NCBI GenBank assembly: GCA_902768985.1
Contig: CACXNA010000005.1
Span: forward strand, 62,001-126,000
Length of the DNA: 64,000 nt
Origin: an uncultured Bacteroidia bacterium
Lineage (GTDB): Bacteria > Bacteroidota > Bacteroidia > Bacteroidales > UBA932
Direction of reading: 5' to 3'
Shown one piece after another: positions 1 through 7,946 of this stretch. The notes under the pieces are model-generated. The model was given only the letters and a program-made list of their open reading frames with translations, did no database searches and was not told where the DNA came from. A program made the translations under genes and the position numbers. Positions within the stretch are counted from its first letter, which is position 1. Each line of letters starts with the position of its first letter.

Positions 1-1
1 T

Positions 2-340
2 AAGGGCTCCGACCTGCAGGCGGTGTTCAACACCATCGCCGCTTCGCGCCCGTTCGTGCTGGGTGGCGTGAAGATGGTCGTGAAGCAGCATCAGATTGAC
101 ACCCTGCTGGTGGGCGGCAAGCCCATCGACCCGAACAAGGTCTATGGCGTGGCCACAGTCGACTTCCTGCTCGACGGCGGTGACGGCCTGACCGTCGGCA
201 AGAATGCACGGGAGTATGTGGACACGGACGTCCGTGTGATCGACGCCGTGCTCGAGGATGTGTATAAACTGCAGGCTGCCGGCAAGCCGGTGGAGTATTT
301 CACCGACGGCCGGCTGGTCTATGACCGGGGGGAGGAATGA
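2..340 (+). CDS. 5'-nucleotidase C-terminal domain protein (5' end outside window)
   Basis: The reading frame is open from the left edge, so the N-terminus is missing. The visible part matches the substrate-specificity domain of UshA-type 5'-nucleotidases: GSDLQAVF near the edge, then YGVATVDFLLDGGDG, the usual Y-x-V-x-T-x-D-F-L-x-x-GGDG signature of the nucleotide-binding domain. The catalytic metallophosphatase half is not fused; it is encoded by the next gene, whose ATG overlaps this TGA (ATGA). A two-gene arrangement, C-terminal domain first, is known in Bacteroidales. The product probably acts at the cell surface or in the periplasm on nucleotides together with its neighbour. Confident on family, not on substrate. 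Confidence 0.85.
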   Translation, partial: KGSDLQAVFNTIAASRPFVLGGVKMVVKQHQIDTLLVGGKPIDPNKVYGVATVDFLLDGGDGLTVGKNAREYVDTDVRVIDAVLEDVYKLQAAGKPVEYFTDGRLVYDRGEE

Positions 341-1158
341 GTATGAAAAAGTCTCTGATCATTCTCGCAGCGGCCCTGATGGCCTTCTGTGCCTGCAGCC
401 GGCAGCCCAGGCTGGTGATCCTGCATACCAATGACACCCACAGCCATTTCGAGCCCCTGCGCGGCGGCGCGGACGACGGGGTGGGCGGCGTGATCGAGCG
501 CGCGGCATACGTGGATTCCATCCGCAACGTCTACGGCTCCGACCGCGTGCTGCTCCTGCATGCCGGCGACTTCAGCCAGGGTTCTCCGTATTTCACGGAG
601 CTGGGTGGCGTGCTGGAGATGAATACCATCAACGATTTCGGCTACGACTGCCTCGCGCTGGGCAACCACGAGTTCGACAATGACATCGAGGCCCTTACCG
701 GGCGCGTCAAGATGCTCCGGCCGGAGATCAAGGTCGTCTGCGCGAACCTCGACCTGTCTCCCTTCGAGCTGGGCGAGTACGTCAAGCCTTACGCGATTGT
801 CGAGCGGGGCGGCCTGAAGATCGGCATCATCGGTCTGGAGTCAGAACTGTCCACCAACGTGACCAGGACGGTCGCTTCCCGCATGCAGCAGCTCGACAAT
901 GTCGAGGTGACGAACAAGTGGGCGGACTACCTGCACGAGACCCAGAAGTGCGACCTGATCATCCTCCTGTCGCATGCCGGCTATGATGCGGACCAAACGA
1001 TCGTGCCCGAGACCCGCTGGGTCGACCTGGTGATCGGCGGCCACACGCACACCTTTGTGGACGGTTTTCTCTATGTGAAGAATGCCCGCGGCAAGCAGGT
1101 CCCCATCATCACCGATGGCTGCTGGGGCCTGGAGATGGGCATGATCAAGGTAAAATAG
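337..1158 (+). CDS. Metallophosphatase, 5'-nucleotidase N-terminal domain lipoprotein
   Basis: A 273-residue calcineurin-like phosphoesterase. The N-terminus is a lipoprotein-type signal ending FCAC-S, so it is probably lipidated and exported. The metal-binding blocks appear in order: ILHTNDTHSH (D-x-H), GDFSQGSP, LGNHEFD, SHAGYD and GGHTHTF. It lacks the C-terminal nucleotide-recognition domain, which is the preceding gene. The ATG at 337 overlaps the upstream TGA and follows a purine-rich GGGGGGAGGA stretch; ATG 343 is an alternative. Expected role: hydrolysis of nucleoside monophosphates or cyclic phosphodiesters outside the cytoplasm. The substrate is inferred from family only. Confidence 0.88.
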   Translation: MSMKKSLIILAAALMAFCACSRQPRLVILHTNDTHSHFEPLRGGADDGVGGVIERAAYVDSIRNVYGSDRVLLLHAGDFSQGSPYFTELGGVLEMNTINDFGYDCLALGNHEFDNDIEALTGRVKMLRPEIKVVCANLDLSPFELGEYVKPYAIVERGGLKIGIIGLESELSTNVTRTVASRMQQLDNVEVTNKWADYLHETQKCDLIILLSHAGYDADQTIVPETRWVDLVIGGHTHTFVDGFLYVKNARGKQVPIITDGCWGLEMGMIKVK

Positions 1159-1220
1159 GGGCTTAGTCTGGCTTTTTCTGCGAGGCCATTTCAAAGAATG
1201 CTCTGGGCGAAACATTAGGG

Positions 1221-1595
1221 TCAGGGAAGTTTACGGCGGACGTTGAAGATGCGGGTGTCGGTGCGGTAGTACCAGATGTCGAAGCAGGCATATTCATCGT
1301 GGCTGAAACGTCCGCGCCGGTGGCTCGTGACATAAGCGGGGTCGAAGCCCAGTTCTGACAGATCTTCGAGGCTCGCCCCTGTTTTCTTCTCAATGAGCAG
1401 CGCTTCCAGGATGGCATAGTTCCCTGTGAGCGCTGCCATTACTTTCGCTCGCATCTGGCGCTTGGCCATCTGGGTGCGGTTGTTGAACTTGTTTTTGCAG
1501 CTCAGGCTGCAGAATCGTTTGTCTCTCCGGCCGTGGATGGTGCTTCCGCACTCCAGGCAGGTTCCTTCCACCTCATCGTGAAGTTTGTAGCTCAT
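1221..1595 (-). CDS. Small zinc-ribbon protein, function unknown
   Basis: A 124-residue protein starting MSYKLHDEVEG. Cysteines C13-x2-C16 and C29-x3-C33 (CLEC and CSLSC) flank a basic linker and form a probable zinc ribbon resembling those of nucleic-acid-associated proteins. The rest is helical and basic in the middle, and ends FDIWYYRTDTRIFNVRRKLP. The frame stays open upstream of the ATG, but only the part from 1595 looks protein-like, so this start was chosen. It is transcribed away from ssb across a control region rich in inverted repeats. No function can be assigned; a DNA- or RNA-binding role is inference from the ribbon alone. Confidence 0.7.
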   Translation of the reverse strand: MSYKLHDEVEGTCLECGSTIHGRRDKRFCSLSCKNKFNNRTQMAKRQMRAKVMAALTGNYAILEALLIEKKTGASLEDLSELGFDPAYVTSHRRGRFSHDEYACFDIWYYRTDTRIFNVRRKLP

Positions 1596-1908
1596 GGCTC
1601 TGTTTTTCCCAAAGATGGCTGCTTGTTCTGACTTCTCCAAGCGTTTGCCCGGCCCGGATGTCAGGTTTTGACGAATTTTACAGATTCTGATTTTTCTTAC
1701 GGCAGTAAAATAAATCTTACTGCGAAAGAAATCGCATACATTTTCCCGCGTCGGACCGTAAGATTCGTCAAAACCTATAAGATTCGTATTTATTTGGCCC
1801 TCCCGGGGCCCGGAGAGCTTGCTGCTTGCCGGAAAGCATGTTCCTTTGCATCGGGACTCGGACCGCGCGGCCGGGATCCCGGAAACCTTTAAACAAAGAA
1901 AAACGCTT
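1596..1908. promoter_or_regulatory. Divergent control region between zinc-ribbon gene and ssb
   Basis: No gene is visible in these 313 bases, which are more A+T-rich than their surroundings between about 1670 and 1800. They hold a 14-bp perfect inverted repeat (separate entry), an imperfect hairpin at 1693-1731 with a perfect 7-bp GCAGTAA/TTACTGC core, and the decamer TAAGATTCGT directly repeated at 1759-1768 and 1778-1787. TTTATTTG at 1789-1796 matches the Bacteroidota -7 box TAnnTTTG at 7 of 8 positions and could serve ssb. No good -7 box was found for the minus-strand gene. Confidence 0.5.
1663..1776. repeat. 14-bp perfect inverted repeat flanking 86 bp
   Basis: AGGTTTTGACGAAT at 1663-1676 is exactly complementary, in inverted order, to ATTCGTCAAAACCT at 1763-1776. 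The enclosed 86 bp is A+T-rich. The size and position, just upstream of an operon for surface fimbriae, resemble Bacteroides invertible promoter segments, but no consensus promoter is visible inside (closest is TACATTTT). A pair of operator sites is the alternative. Confidence 0.55.
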
Positions 1909-2256
1909 ATGGAACAATTGAACAGAGTCGAACTCCAGGGGATCGTCGGAAGTATCCGCATCCAGTCGTTTGACGAGAACAAGATGGCCCGCATCGGCCT
2001 CGCTACCAATTACGCTTACAAGGACCGCGAAGGGGCGGCCGTGATCGACACGAGCTGGCACAACGTGATTGCCTGGGAAGGCCGCAACATCCAGGGCCTG
2101 GATAAGATCGGAAAGGGCACGAAGCTGCATGTCTTCGGCAGGATCCGCTACCAGAACTACACGGGCGTGGACGGCGTCGATCGCACCGGCACGGACATTC
2201 TGGCCAACCAGATCCAAATCATTGATGATCCTTCCCAGATGTCCTATGAGATGTAG
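1909..2256 (+). CDS. ssb: Single-stranded DNA-binding protein, short form
   Basis: A 115-residue OB-fold SSB. It opens MEQLNRVELQGIVGSIR and contains the WHNVIAWEG and GKGTKLHVFGRIR blocks typical of the SSB core. It ends DDPSQMSYEM and lacks the long Gly/Pro-rich linker and the acidic D-D-I-P-F tail that recruits repair proteins in housekeeping SSBs, so it is probably a secondary SSB. It coats ssDNA in the cytoplasm. The start is the first ATG from which the family homology runs. The stop lies one base before the ATG of the fimbrial DUF3575 gene, so the two are probably cotranscribed, an odd partnership. Confidence 0.85.
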   Translation: MEQLNRVELQGIVGSIRIQSFDENKMARIGLATNYAYKDREGAAVIDTSWHNVIAWEGRNIQGLDKIGKGTKLHVFGRIRYQNYTGVDGVDRTGTDILANQIQIIDDPSQMSYEM

Positions 2257-2257
2257 G

Positions 2258-2923
2258 ATGCAACTGAGCGAAACCCGGGGCCGGACCGGCGACAGCCTCA
2301 CTCCTGTGGCCCGGTCCCGGGCTTCGTTGCTCGCGTTGCTGGTCGCCGCCTGCTGCCTGGTCGCCCCTGCGCGTGCGCAGGCGATTGCCGGGCAGGCGGC
2401 GTTCGACCAGACGGACCTGGAGCACAGGGCCCGCCTGGCCGTGGACCAGAACCTTGCGGATTACCTCTTCCTGGGGACGCTCAACGCAGAATTGCAATAT
2501 TCCGTGCACCGGCACTGGACCTTGGGCCTGGGCGCGCGCTACAACAACTGGACGTGGCGCCACCGGCAGGACACGCAATTCCAGTCCCGGCAGCAGTCTT
2601 ACTATGTGGCAGGGCGCTGGTGGCCCTGGTATACCTATTCCGGCTGGTGGGCCGGCGGCAAGCTCCAGTACCAGGAGTACAACCGGGGCGGCATCTTCGG
2701 TCCGGAGACGGAAGAAGGAGATGCCATCGGCGTCTCTTTGGGTGGCGGCTACGCCGTGCACGTAAACCATTGGCTCAACGTGGATTTCGGCCTGTTCGGC
2801 TGGGGCGGCATGACCCGTTATGTTTCCTATGCGTGCCCGTATTGCGGGCAGCGCACGGGCGAAGGGGTCAAGGCCTTCGTGCTGCCGGACGAGGTGCGTG
2901 TTTCCCTCCAATTCATTTTCTGA
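2258..2923 (+). CDS. DUF3575-type outer-membrane protein of fimbrial operon
   Basis: A 221-residue exported protein. A hydrophobic segment (LLALLVAACCLVAPARAQA) precedes a mature part rich in aromatic, alternating stretches (NNWTWRH, WWPWYTYSGWWAGGKLQYQ) and ends in F (VSLQFIF), as outer-membrane beta-barrels do. The order, just upstream of a DUF3868 gene and FimA/FimB genes, matches Bacteroidales fimbrial loci. It probably sits in the outer membrane and helps assemble or anchor fimbriae; the mechanism is unknown. ATG 2258 gives an unusually long N-terminal stretch before the hydrophobic core; GTG 2306 would give a tidier signal peptide. The stop overlaps the next ATG (TGATG). Confidence 0.75.
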   Translation: MQLSETRGRTGDSLTPVARSRASLLALLVAACCLVAPARAQAIAGQAAFDQTDLEHRARLAVDQNLADYLFLGTLNAELQYSVHRHWTLGLGARYNNWTWRHRQDTQFQSRQQSYYVAGRWWPWYTYSGWWAGGKLQYQEYNRGGIFGPETEEGDAIGVSLGGGYAVHVNHWLNVDFGLFGWGGMTRYVSYACPYCGQRTGEGVKAFVLPDEVRVSLQFIF

Positions 2924-4932
2924 TGGGACGAAGGATGCTGAAGACGGGCCTGTCGCTGCTGTTGCTGGCGGCGCTGCTCTGTGCCTGCGGCACCCGTCGC
3001 AAGGCGAACGAGGTGTTTCGCAGGCAGATGAGCGCTTCGCTGCAGCTGCCCCGGCAGGCGGATTTCCTCCCGGAATACACCGACGTGAAGGTGCCCCGCC
3101 GGGATACGATCCGCGTGACGGATCTGGAGGGCCGGGAGATGATCCTCATGAAGGCCGTCCGGGACGAGCAGAGCGGGGAAATGGTGGCCGCGGAAATGCT
3201 GGATGCCGCCATGGTGACCGCCCGCTTCCGCAACATCGCCGAGCGTCACGGAAAGATTGACCTGGAGTTCCAGGTGCTCGTGCCGGCGGAGATGCAGGAT
3301 TCGCACTGGCAGCTCCGGCTCCACCCCGACATGTTCGTGCTGGAGGACAGCCTCCGGCTGGACGATATCGTGGTCACGGGTTCGGAGTACCGGAAGGCGC
3401 AGCTGCGTGGTTATCAGCAATATGAACGCTTCCTCTCGCGGATCGTCAGTGACACGCTGGCTTTCGTGGACATGCGCAACCTCGAGATCTTCATCGAGCG
3501 GAACATTCCGCAGGTCTATGCCCTCAAGACGGATACGACCTTCGTTTCGGATGAGGTGTTCGAGAGCTATTTCGGCGTGTCGGAGCAGGAAGCGATCGAG
3601 CACTATACCAACAAGTTCCTGCGCTGGCGCAACGAATGGCGCAAGGCCAACCGGCAGAAGATGTTCAACAAATACATCAAGGTGCCGATCGTCACGGAAG
3701 GGATCCGGCTGGACACCGTCATCCGTTTTGACAACGGCGCTTTCTTGTACAACTACGTTCAGACCATCAACACGCGTCCCCGGCTGCGCAAGGTGGATGT
3801 GGTGCTGTCCGGCGAGATTTATGAGCGTGACAAACAGATCTACACCGTGCCGCGTTGCGAACCACTGACCTTCTATATCTCCTCCGTGTCGGCTTTCGTG
3901 GACGGGACGGAGCGCTACAAGACGGTGGTGATCTCCCGCAATGTGGAGGCGAATACCGCCTGCAACATCGACTTCCGGACCGGTCGTCACGACATTGACG
4001 AACAGCTGGGCGACAATTCGCGTGAGATTGCCTTCATCAAGGAGAACATTCGCAACCTGCTGCTGAACGACAGTTTCGAGCTGGACAGCGTGACCATAGC
4101 GGCCTCCGCATCGCCGGAGGGTTCGCTGGCCGCGAACAACGCCTTGACCCTGCGGCGCTCCCAGGCCGCTTCCGAGTATTTCGAGAAGTATATCCGCTTC
4201 GTGCGGGATTCGGTGCAGCGGGAGGACGGCCTTTTCCTCACGGTCGGCGACGACCTGCGCGAAGGGACGCTCCACGGCACCGGGCGGGCACGCAAGGAGA
4301 TTCCTTTCCTTTCCCGCCCCGGCGGGGAGGATTGGCCGAAGCTGGATGTGCTGGTGGCGGCGGACACCCTTCTGACTGAAGAGCAGAAGGCGCGCTACGC
4401 GGAATTCGCCGCGCTGGAGAACCTGGACGAGCGGGAGAAGCGGATGAAAGGGGAGTCCTGGTATCGCTACGTCGTGGACACGTATTATCCGCGCCTGCGG
4501 ACGGTGCGTTTCACGTTCGCGCTGCACCGCAAGGGCATGGTGAAGGACACGGTCCACACGACGGAACTTGATACGGTCTATATGAAAGGCGTCCAGGCCA
4601 TCCGAGACCACGATTACACGGCCGCGCTGGCCTTCCTGGCACCTTACCATGACTACAATACGGCCGTGGCGTATGTGGCCCTGGACCGCAACCTGTCGGC
4701 CCTGGAAATCCTCGAACCCATGCCGCGAACGCCCCAGATCGAGTATATGCTGGCTATCCTGTATGCCCGTAGGGGCGACGACCAGGCGGCGGTGCAGCAC
4801 TATCTCAACGCCTGCGGCCAGGACCGCAGCTTCATCAGCCGCGGCAACCTGGATCCGGAGATCTCCGCGCTCGTCAAGCGCTACGATCTCCACAAGGATC
4901 CCGATGAGGATTGGGGCGACCTTATTCCTTAG
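2923..4932 (+). CDS. DUF3868/OmpA-like lipoprotein of fimbrial operon
   Basis: A 669-residue lipoprotein (signal ending LLCAC-G). The N-terminal ~330 residues resemble the DUF3868 region found beside Bacteroidales fimbrillin genes. Around residues 363-430, the stretch from REIAFIKENIRNLLL to the ASASPEGS and LRRSQAASEYF motifs looks like an OmpA-type C-terminal fold. The last ~100 residues (from about 562) resemble tetratricopeptide helices (YTAALAFLAPYHDYNTA, MLAILYARRGDDQAA). It probably bridges outer membrane and peptidoglycan or scaffolds fimbrial assembly; this is inference from domains and context. Start ATG 2923 overlaps the previous TGA by one base; ATG 2935 is possible. Confidence 0.75.
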   Translation: MGRRMLKTGLSLLLLAALLCACGTRRKANEVFRRQMSASLQLPRQADFLPEYTDVKVPRRDTIRVTDLEGREMILMKAVRDEQSGEMVAAEMLDAAMVTARFRNIAERHGKIDLEFQVLVPAEMQDSHWQLRLHPDMFVLEDSLRLDDIVVTGSEYRKAQLRGYQQYERFLSRIVSDTLAFVDMRNLEIFIERNIPQVYALKTDTTFVSDEVFESYFGVSEQEAIEHYTNKFLRWRNEWRKANRQKMFNKYIKVPIVTEGIRLDTVIRFDNGAFLYNYVQTINTRPRLRKVDVVLSGEIYERDKQIYTVPRCEPLTFYISSVSAFVDGTERYKTVVISRNVEANTACNIDFRTGRHDIDEQLGDNSREIAFIKENIRNLLLNDSFELDSVTIAASASPEGSLAANNALTLRRSQAASEYFEKYIRFVRDSVQREDGLFLTVGDDLREGTLHGTGRARKEIPFLSRPGGEDWPKLDVLVAADTLLTEEQKARYAEFAALENLDEREKRMKGESWYRYVVDTYYPRLRTVRFTFALHRKGMVKDTVHTTELDTVYMKGVQAIRDHDYTAALAFLAPYHDYNTAVAYVALDRNLSALEILEPMPRTPQIEYMLAILYARRGDDQAAVQHYLNACGQDRSFISRGNLDPEISALVKRYDLHKDPDEDWGDLIP

Positions 4933-4952
4933 ATTTGATAACTATAATTACT

Positions 4953-5990
4953 ATGAAAACCAGACTGTTACTATTATTGTCTTTTATCTGTTTCGCCTGC
5001 CAGCGACAGCCGCTTCCGGGCGACGGAGGCCAACTTACCGTCGACCTCTCCGGCATGGCAGCCACCAAGGCCATCACCAGCGCCAACTCCGCTGAAATGC
5101 AGGTCAACTCACTGAACCTGTATGTGTTTGATGCCAACGGCATGCTCGACCTCGCGCATGCCTGCACCTCCGAAGAACTGACTGCGCGCCAGGCGGTCAT
5201 GGAGGTCAAGACCGGCCAGAAAACCATCTATGCCCTGGCCAACTTCCAGGGGACGCCGCTGGCGGAAGCCAATGCGTGTGCGACGTGCACGGAGCTGGAG
5301 CAGGTGGCCTTCGCGCTGGGCGACAACCGGCCGGACGGCCTGCTGATGACGGCCGAGGCGAACGCCACGGTCGCGTCCGGCAGCGGGGGCAGCGCCACGC
5401 TCGAGCTGACCCGCTCCGTGGCGCGCGTCGCGCTAGGCTCCGTGACCAACAGCCTGCCCGCGCCGTATGGCACGGTGCGGGTGCTGCGCGCCTTCCTCTG
5501 CAATGTGGTCGGCAACCAGAACGTGTCCGGCTCGGCCGCGCCGTCCGCCTGGCTGAACCGGAACGCCACGCCGGACAACGTTGAGGGGCATGTGATCGGG
5601 AAGGAAGGCTATGCCGCGCAGGAGCCGACACTGACCTACGCATCGCTGGATCAGGATGTTACCATGGGCTCGACCCACACCTTCTCCCAGAAGTACTTCT
5701 ATGCTTTCCCGAATGCGCTGACCAATCCGAACAACGGCTTCAACGCCAGCTTTACCCCCACCGCGACGGTCCTGATGGTGGTCGTTCAGATCAAAAATGT
5801 GCCTTACTACTATCCCGTGCCGCTGATCCGAACGCTGGAACGCAACAAGGACTACAAGGTAGACCTGACCCTCATCGGCTTGGGCAATACGGAGGACCAT
5901 CCCTTCGACAAGATTGAGAAGGCCAACCTTTCGGCGCAGGTCCGCGTCAGCGACTGGACGGACGGTGCCGTTTACACAGAATCCCTTTAA
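4953..5990 (+). CDS. FimA/Mfa1-type fimbrial subunit, first copy
   Basis: A 345-residue lipoprotein pilin. The signal ends ICFAC-Q (Cys16). The mature N-terminus QLTVDLSGMAATKAIT followed by VNSLNLYVFDANGML is the classic fimbrillin N-terminal domain (VxxLxxxVFD). The C-terminal domain ends with the typical strand ARVRVSDWTDG-like pattern, here VRVSDWTDGAVYTESL, which in this family is the donor or acceptor strand for polymerisation. Fimbrillins of this type travel as lipoproteins, are cleaved by a gingipain-like protease and polymerise by strand exchange. It lies 20 bp after the DUF3868 gene and 18 bp before a second pilin gene, in one operon. Confidence 0.85.
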   Translation: MKTRLLLLLSFICFACQRQPLPGDGGQLTVDLSGMAATKAITSANSAEMQVNSLNLYVFDANGMLDLAHACTSEELTARQAVMEVKTGQKTIYALANFQGTPLAEANACATCTELEQVAFALGDNRPDGLLMTAEANATVASGSGGSATLELTRSVARVALGSVTNSLPAPYGTVRVLRAFLCNVVGNQNVSGSAAPSAWLNRNATPDNVEGHVIGKEGYAAQEPTLTYASLDQDVTMGSTHTFSQKYFYAFPNALTNPNNGFNASFTPTATVLMVVVQIKNVPYYYPVPLIRTLERNKDYKVDLTLIGLGNTEDHPFDKIEKANLSAQVRVSDWTDGAVYTESL

Positions 5991-6008
5991 TTTAAACAAC
6001 TTAAAACA

Positions 6009-7100
6009 ATGAAAACTAAATTCCTGTTTGTCTGCCTGGCCGTGTGCGGCCTGCTGTTTGTCTCCTGCAACAAAGAAACCCCTTCCGACCGCCCGGCTGT
6101 CGGCGATGTGGAGTTGTCTGTCCGTTTCGATACGCCGTCCACGAAAGTGAGCACGCAAAGCGCCTCCAACGAAAAAGCCATCCAGAATGTCCAGATCTTC
6201 GTTTTCCGGGCCGGTAGCGGCGCGGACGCGGGCAATCTGGAGATCGCCGCATCAGCCGGCTTCGACAGCCCCCTGGGCGTCACGAGCGGCACCTACAGCG
6301 GCATGACGGTGAAGTGCTCCACCGGCCAGCGCGAAATCTGGGCGGTGGTCAATGACTCCGAGGACCGCACCGCGGGTTCGGTGACGACCAAGTCGGAATT
6401 CCTGGCGCTTACGCACGAATTGCAGTATTCGACGGCTACGAAACTCCTGATGATCGGCCATTCGGGCACGGACGCGGCACCGGCCGTGACGCTCCATGAG
6501 GGCCGCGAGGAAATCAGCATCAGCGTCCGGCGCCTGGCCGCTTCCGTGATTCTGGAGAGCGTGAAGAACGATTTCAGCTCGCCGGCCTATCAGAAGGCGG
6601 ACATGTTCCGGCTGGAGAACTGCTACCTGATCAACGTCCCTGCCCGGATCAATTTCGGCGAGACTTCCGAGCCGGCCGCCCTCCCGCAGGATCTTTGGTA
6701 CGCCCGGCTGGCGGCCGAGACCGTCTCGCCCAAGGCCGACCTGATTTACGACAGCCTGGCCGGCCAGGTCGTAAATTACGGAACCTCCTACACGGTACCG
6801 CACGCGTTCTACACCTATCCCAACAATTGCGCGGTCAGCGAGGACGCCGTCTGGTGTGCGCGGGCCACGCTGCTTGTACTGGAGGCCTCGATCAAGTACG
6901 CTTCCGGCTGGGTGAAATACTATTATCCCGTCCAGCTGGGAGCCGGTCCGCTGCTGTCGAACCGCCAGTATAAGGTGAACCTGACCATTCACCGTCCCGG
7001 CTCGCTGGATCCCAACCATCCCGTCACTTTCGACGACGTGACGCCGGTGATCACCGTGACGGACTGGGAGACGGGCGACCGCTACGACCGGGATATCTAA
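6009..7100 (+). CDS. FimA/Mfa1-type fimbrial subunit, second copy
   Basis: A 363-residue lipoprotein pilin with a signal ending FVSC-N (Cys20). VELSVRFDTPSTKVST is followed by IQNVQIFVFRAGSG, the fimbrillin N-terminal signature; the C-terminus VITVTDWETGDRYDRDI is the usual final strand. It is clearly a paralogue of the preceding pilin in architecture but well diverged, so the two could be a major shaft subunit and an accessory subunit, or two alternative shafts. The position between the first pilin and the FimB-like anchor fits an accessory or adaptor subunit. Which one forms the shaft cannot be decided from sequence. Confidence 0.85.
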   Translation: MKTKFLFVCLAVCGLLFVSCNKETPSDRPAVGDVELSVRFDTPSTKVSTQSASNEKAIQNVQIFVFRAGSGADAGNLEIAASAGFDSPLGVTSGTYSGMTVKCSTGQREIWAVVNDSEDRTAGSVTTKSEFLALTHELQYSTATKLLMIGHSGTDAAPAVTLHEGREEISISVRRLAASVILESVKNDFSSPAYQKADMFRLENCYLINVPARINFGETSEPAALPQDLWYARLAAETVSPKADLIYDSLAGQVVNYGTSYTVPHAFYTYPNNCAVSEDAVWCARATLLVLEASIKYASGWVKYYYPVQLGAGPLLSNRQYKVNLTIHRPGSLDPNHPVTFDDVTPVITVTDWETGDRYDRDI

Positions 7101-7111
7101 ACCAGGGAGCC

Positions 7112-7942
7112 ATGGCCGCAATCTGCAATCATTTGGCGCGTGCCATCTTGGGGATGGCGGCGCTCCCGCTCCTGCTGGGCTGCAGCGTCAAGGAGGACCG
7201 GATCGAATGCCCCGTCTACGTGACCGTCCTGACGGACGAATTCGTCCGCCTGGGCATGAACGAAGGCCTGGTTTCCTTCTCGGACACGCATGTGTTCGAC
7301 CGGGAGGACGTCAGTTTCCTGGCCATCCTGCGGAGTGGATACAAGCAGGCCTGCCCGCGCGAGTTTGCCCGGGCGGCCGTCTTCAGCGGCGCGGAGAATT
7401 ACATCCTGGTTGAATCGGTGATGCGGGTGATTCCCGGCTGTCAGGCGGGGCTGCTTTGGGCGTATGGCGAGAGCTTTTCCGCCCAGTCGGACGAATACGT
7501 GATCGATGCGACCCCGCACAAGCAGTACTGCCTGGTGCAGTTCCTCTTCGACGATTCGCCGACGGCGGCTCCGGATTACCCCTGGCGCTTCCGGATCAAG
7601 GCCACCTGCTCGGGCCTGGACATCTACACGCTGGAGCCCCTGGAAGGGGAGTATTCGGCGAGTGTGGGCCCGAACGCGGTGGGGGAATGGTACGGCGTGA
7701 TTCCCCGCCAGAAAGCGAACGACCTGCTGCTGGAGGTCTATCTGCCGAATTCCGACGGCGAAGGAGAAGGCCGGGTCGATTATGTGATCGACCTGGGCGC
7801 CAAGTTCGCGGAAATGGGTTACGACTGGACGGCCGAGGACCTGCGCGATGTGTCGGTGAAGGTGGGATTCGCTTCCGCCGAGATCACCGTGAGCGTGCAG
7901 GACTGGGAGGGGGACAAAACTTATGAGAACATTGAGATTTGA
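7112..7942 (+). CDS. FimB/Mfa2-like fimbrial anchor lipoprotein
   Basis: A 276-residue lipoprotein with a signal ending LLLGC-S (Cys24). It is followed at once by VKEDRIECPVYVTV, the C-x-K-E-D-R-x-x-CP start characteristic of FimB/Mfa2 anchors. It ends VSVQDWEGDKTYENIEI, a terminal strand like that of the pilins. In characterised systems the anchor stays lipidated in the outer membrane, starts the fibre and sets its length. It lies 11 bp after the second pilin and 4 bp before the tip-like gene. Confident on family; the partner (first or second pilin) is unknown. Confidence 0.82.
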   Translation: MAAICNHLARAILGMAALPLLLGCSVKEDRIECPVYVTVLTDEFVRLGMNEGLVSFSDTHVFDREDVSFLAILRSGYKQACPREFARAAVFSGAENYILVESVMRVIPGCQAGLLWAYGESFSAQSDEYVIDATPHKQYCLVQFLFDDSPTAAPDYPWRFRIKATCSGLDIYTLEPLEGEYSASVGPNAVGEWYGVIPRQKANDLLLEVYLPNSDGEGEGRVDYVIDLGAKFAEMGYDWTAEDLRDVSVKVGFASAEITVSVQDWEGDKTYENIEI

Positions 7943-7946
7943 TGGT

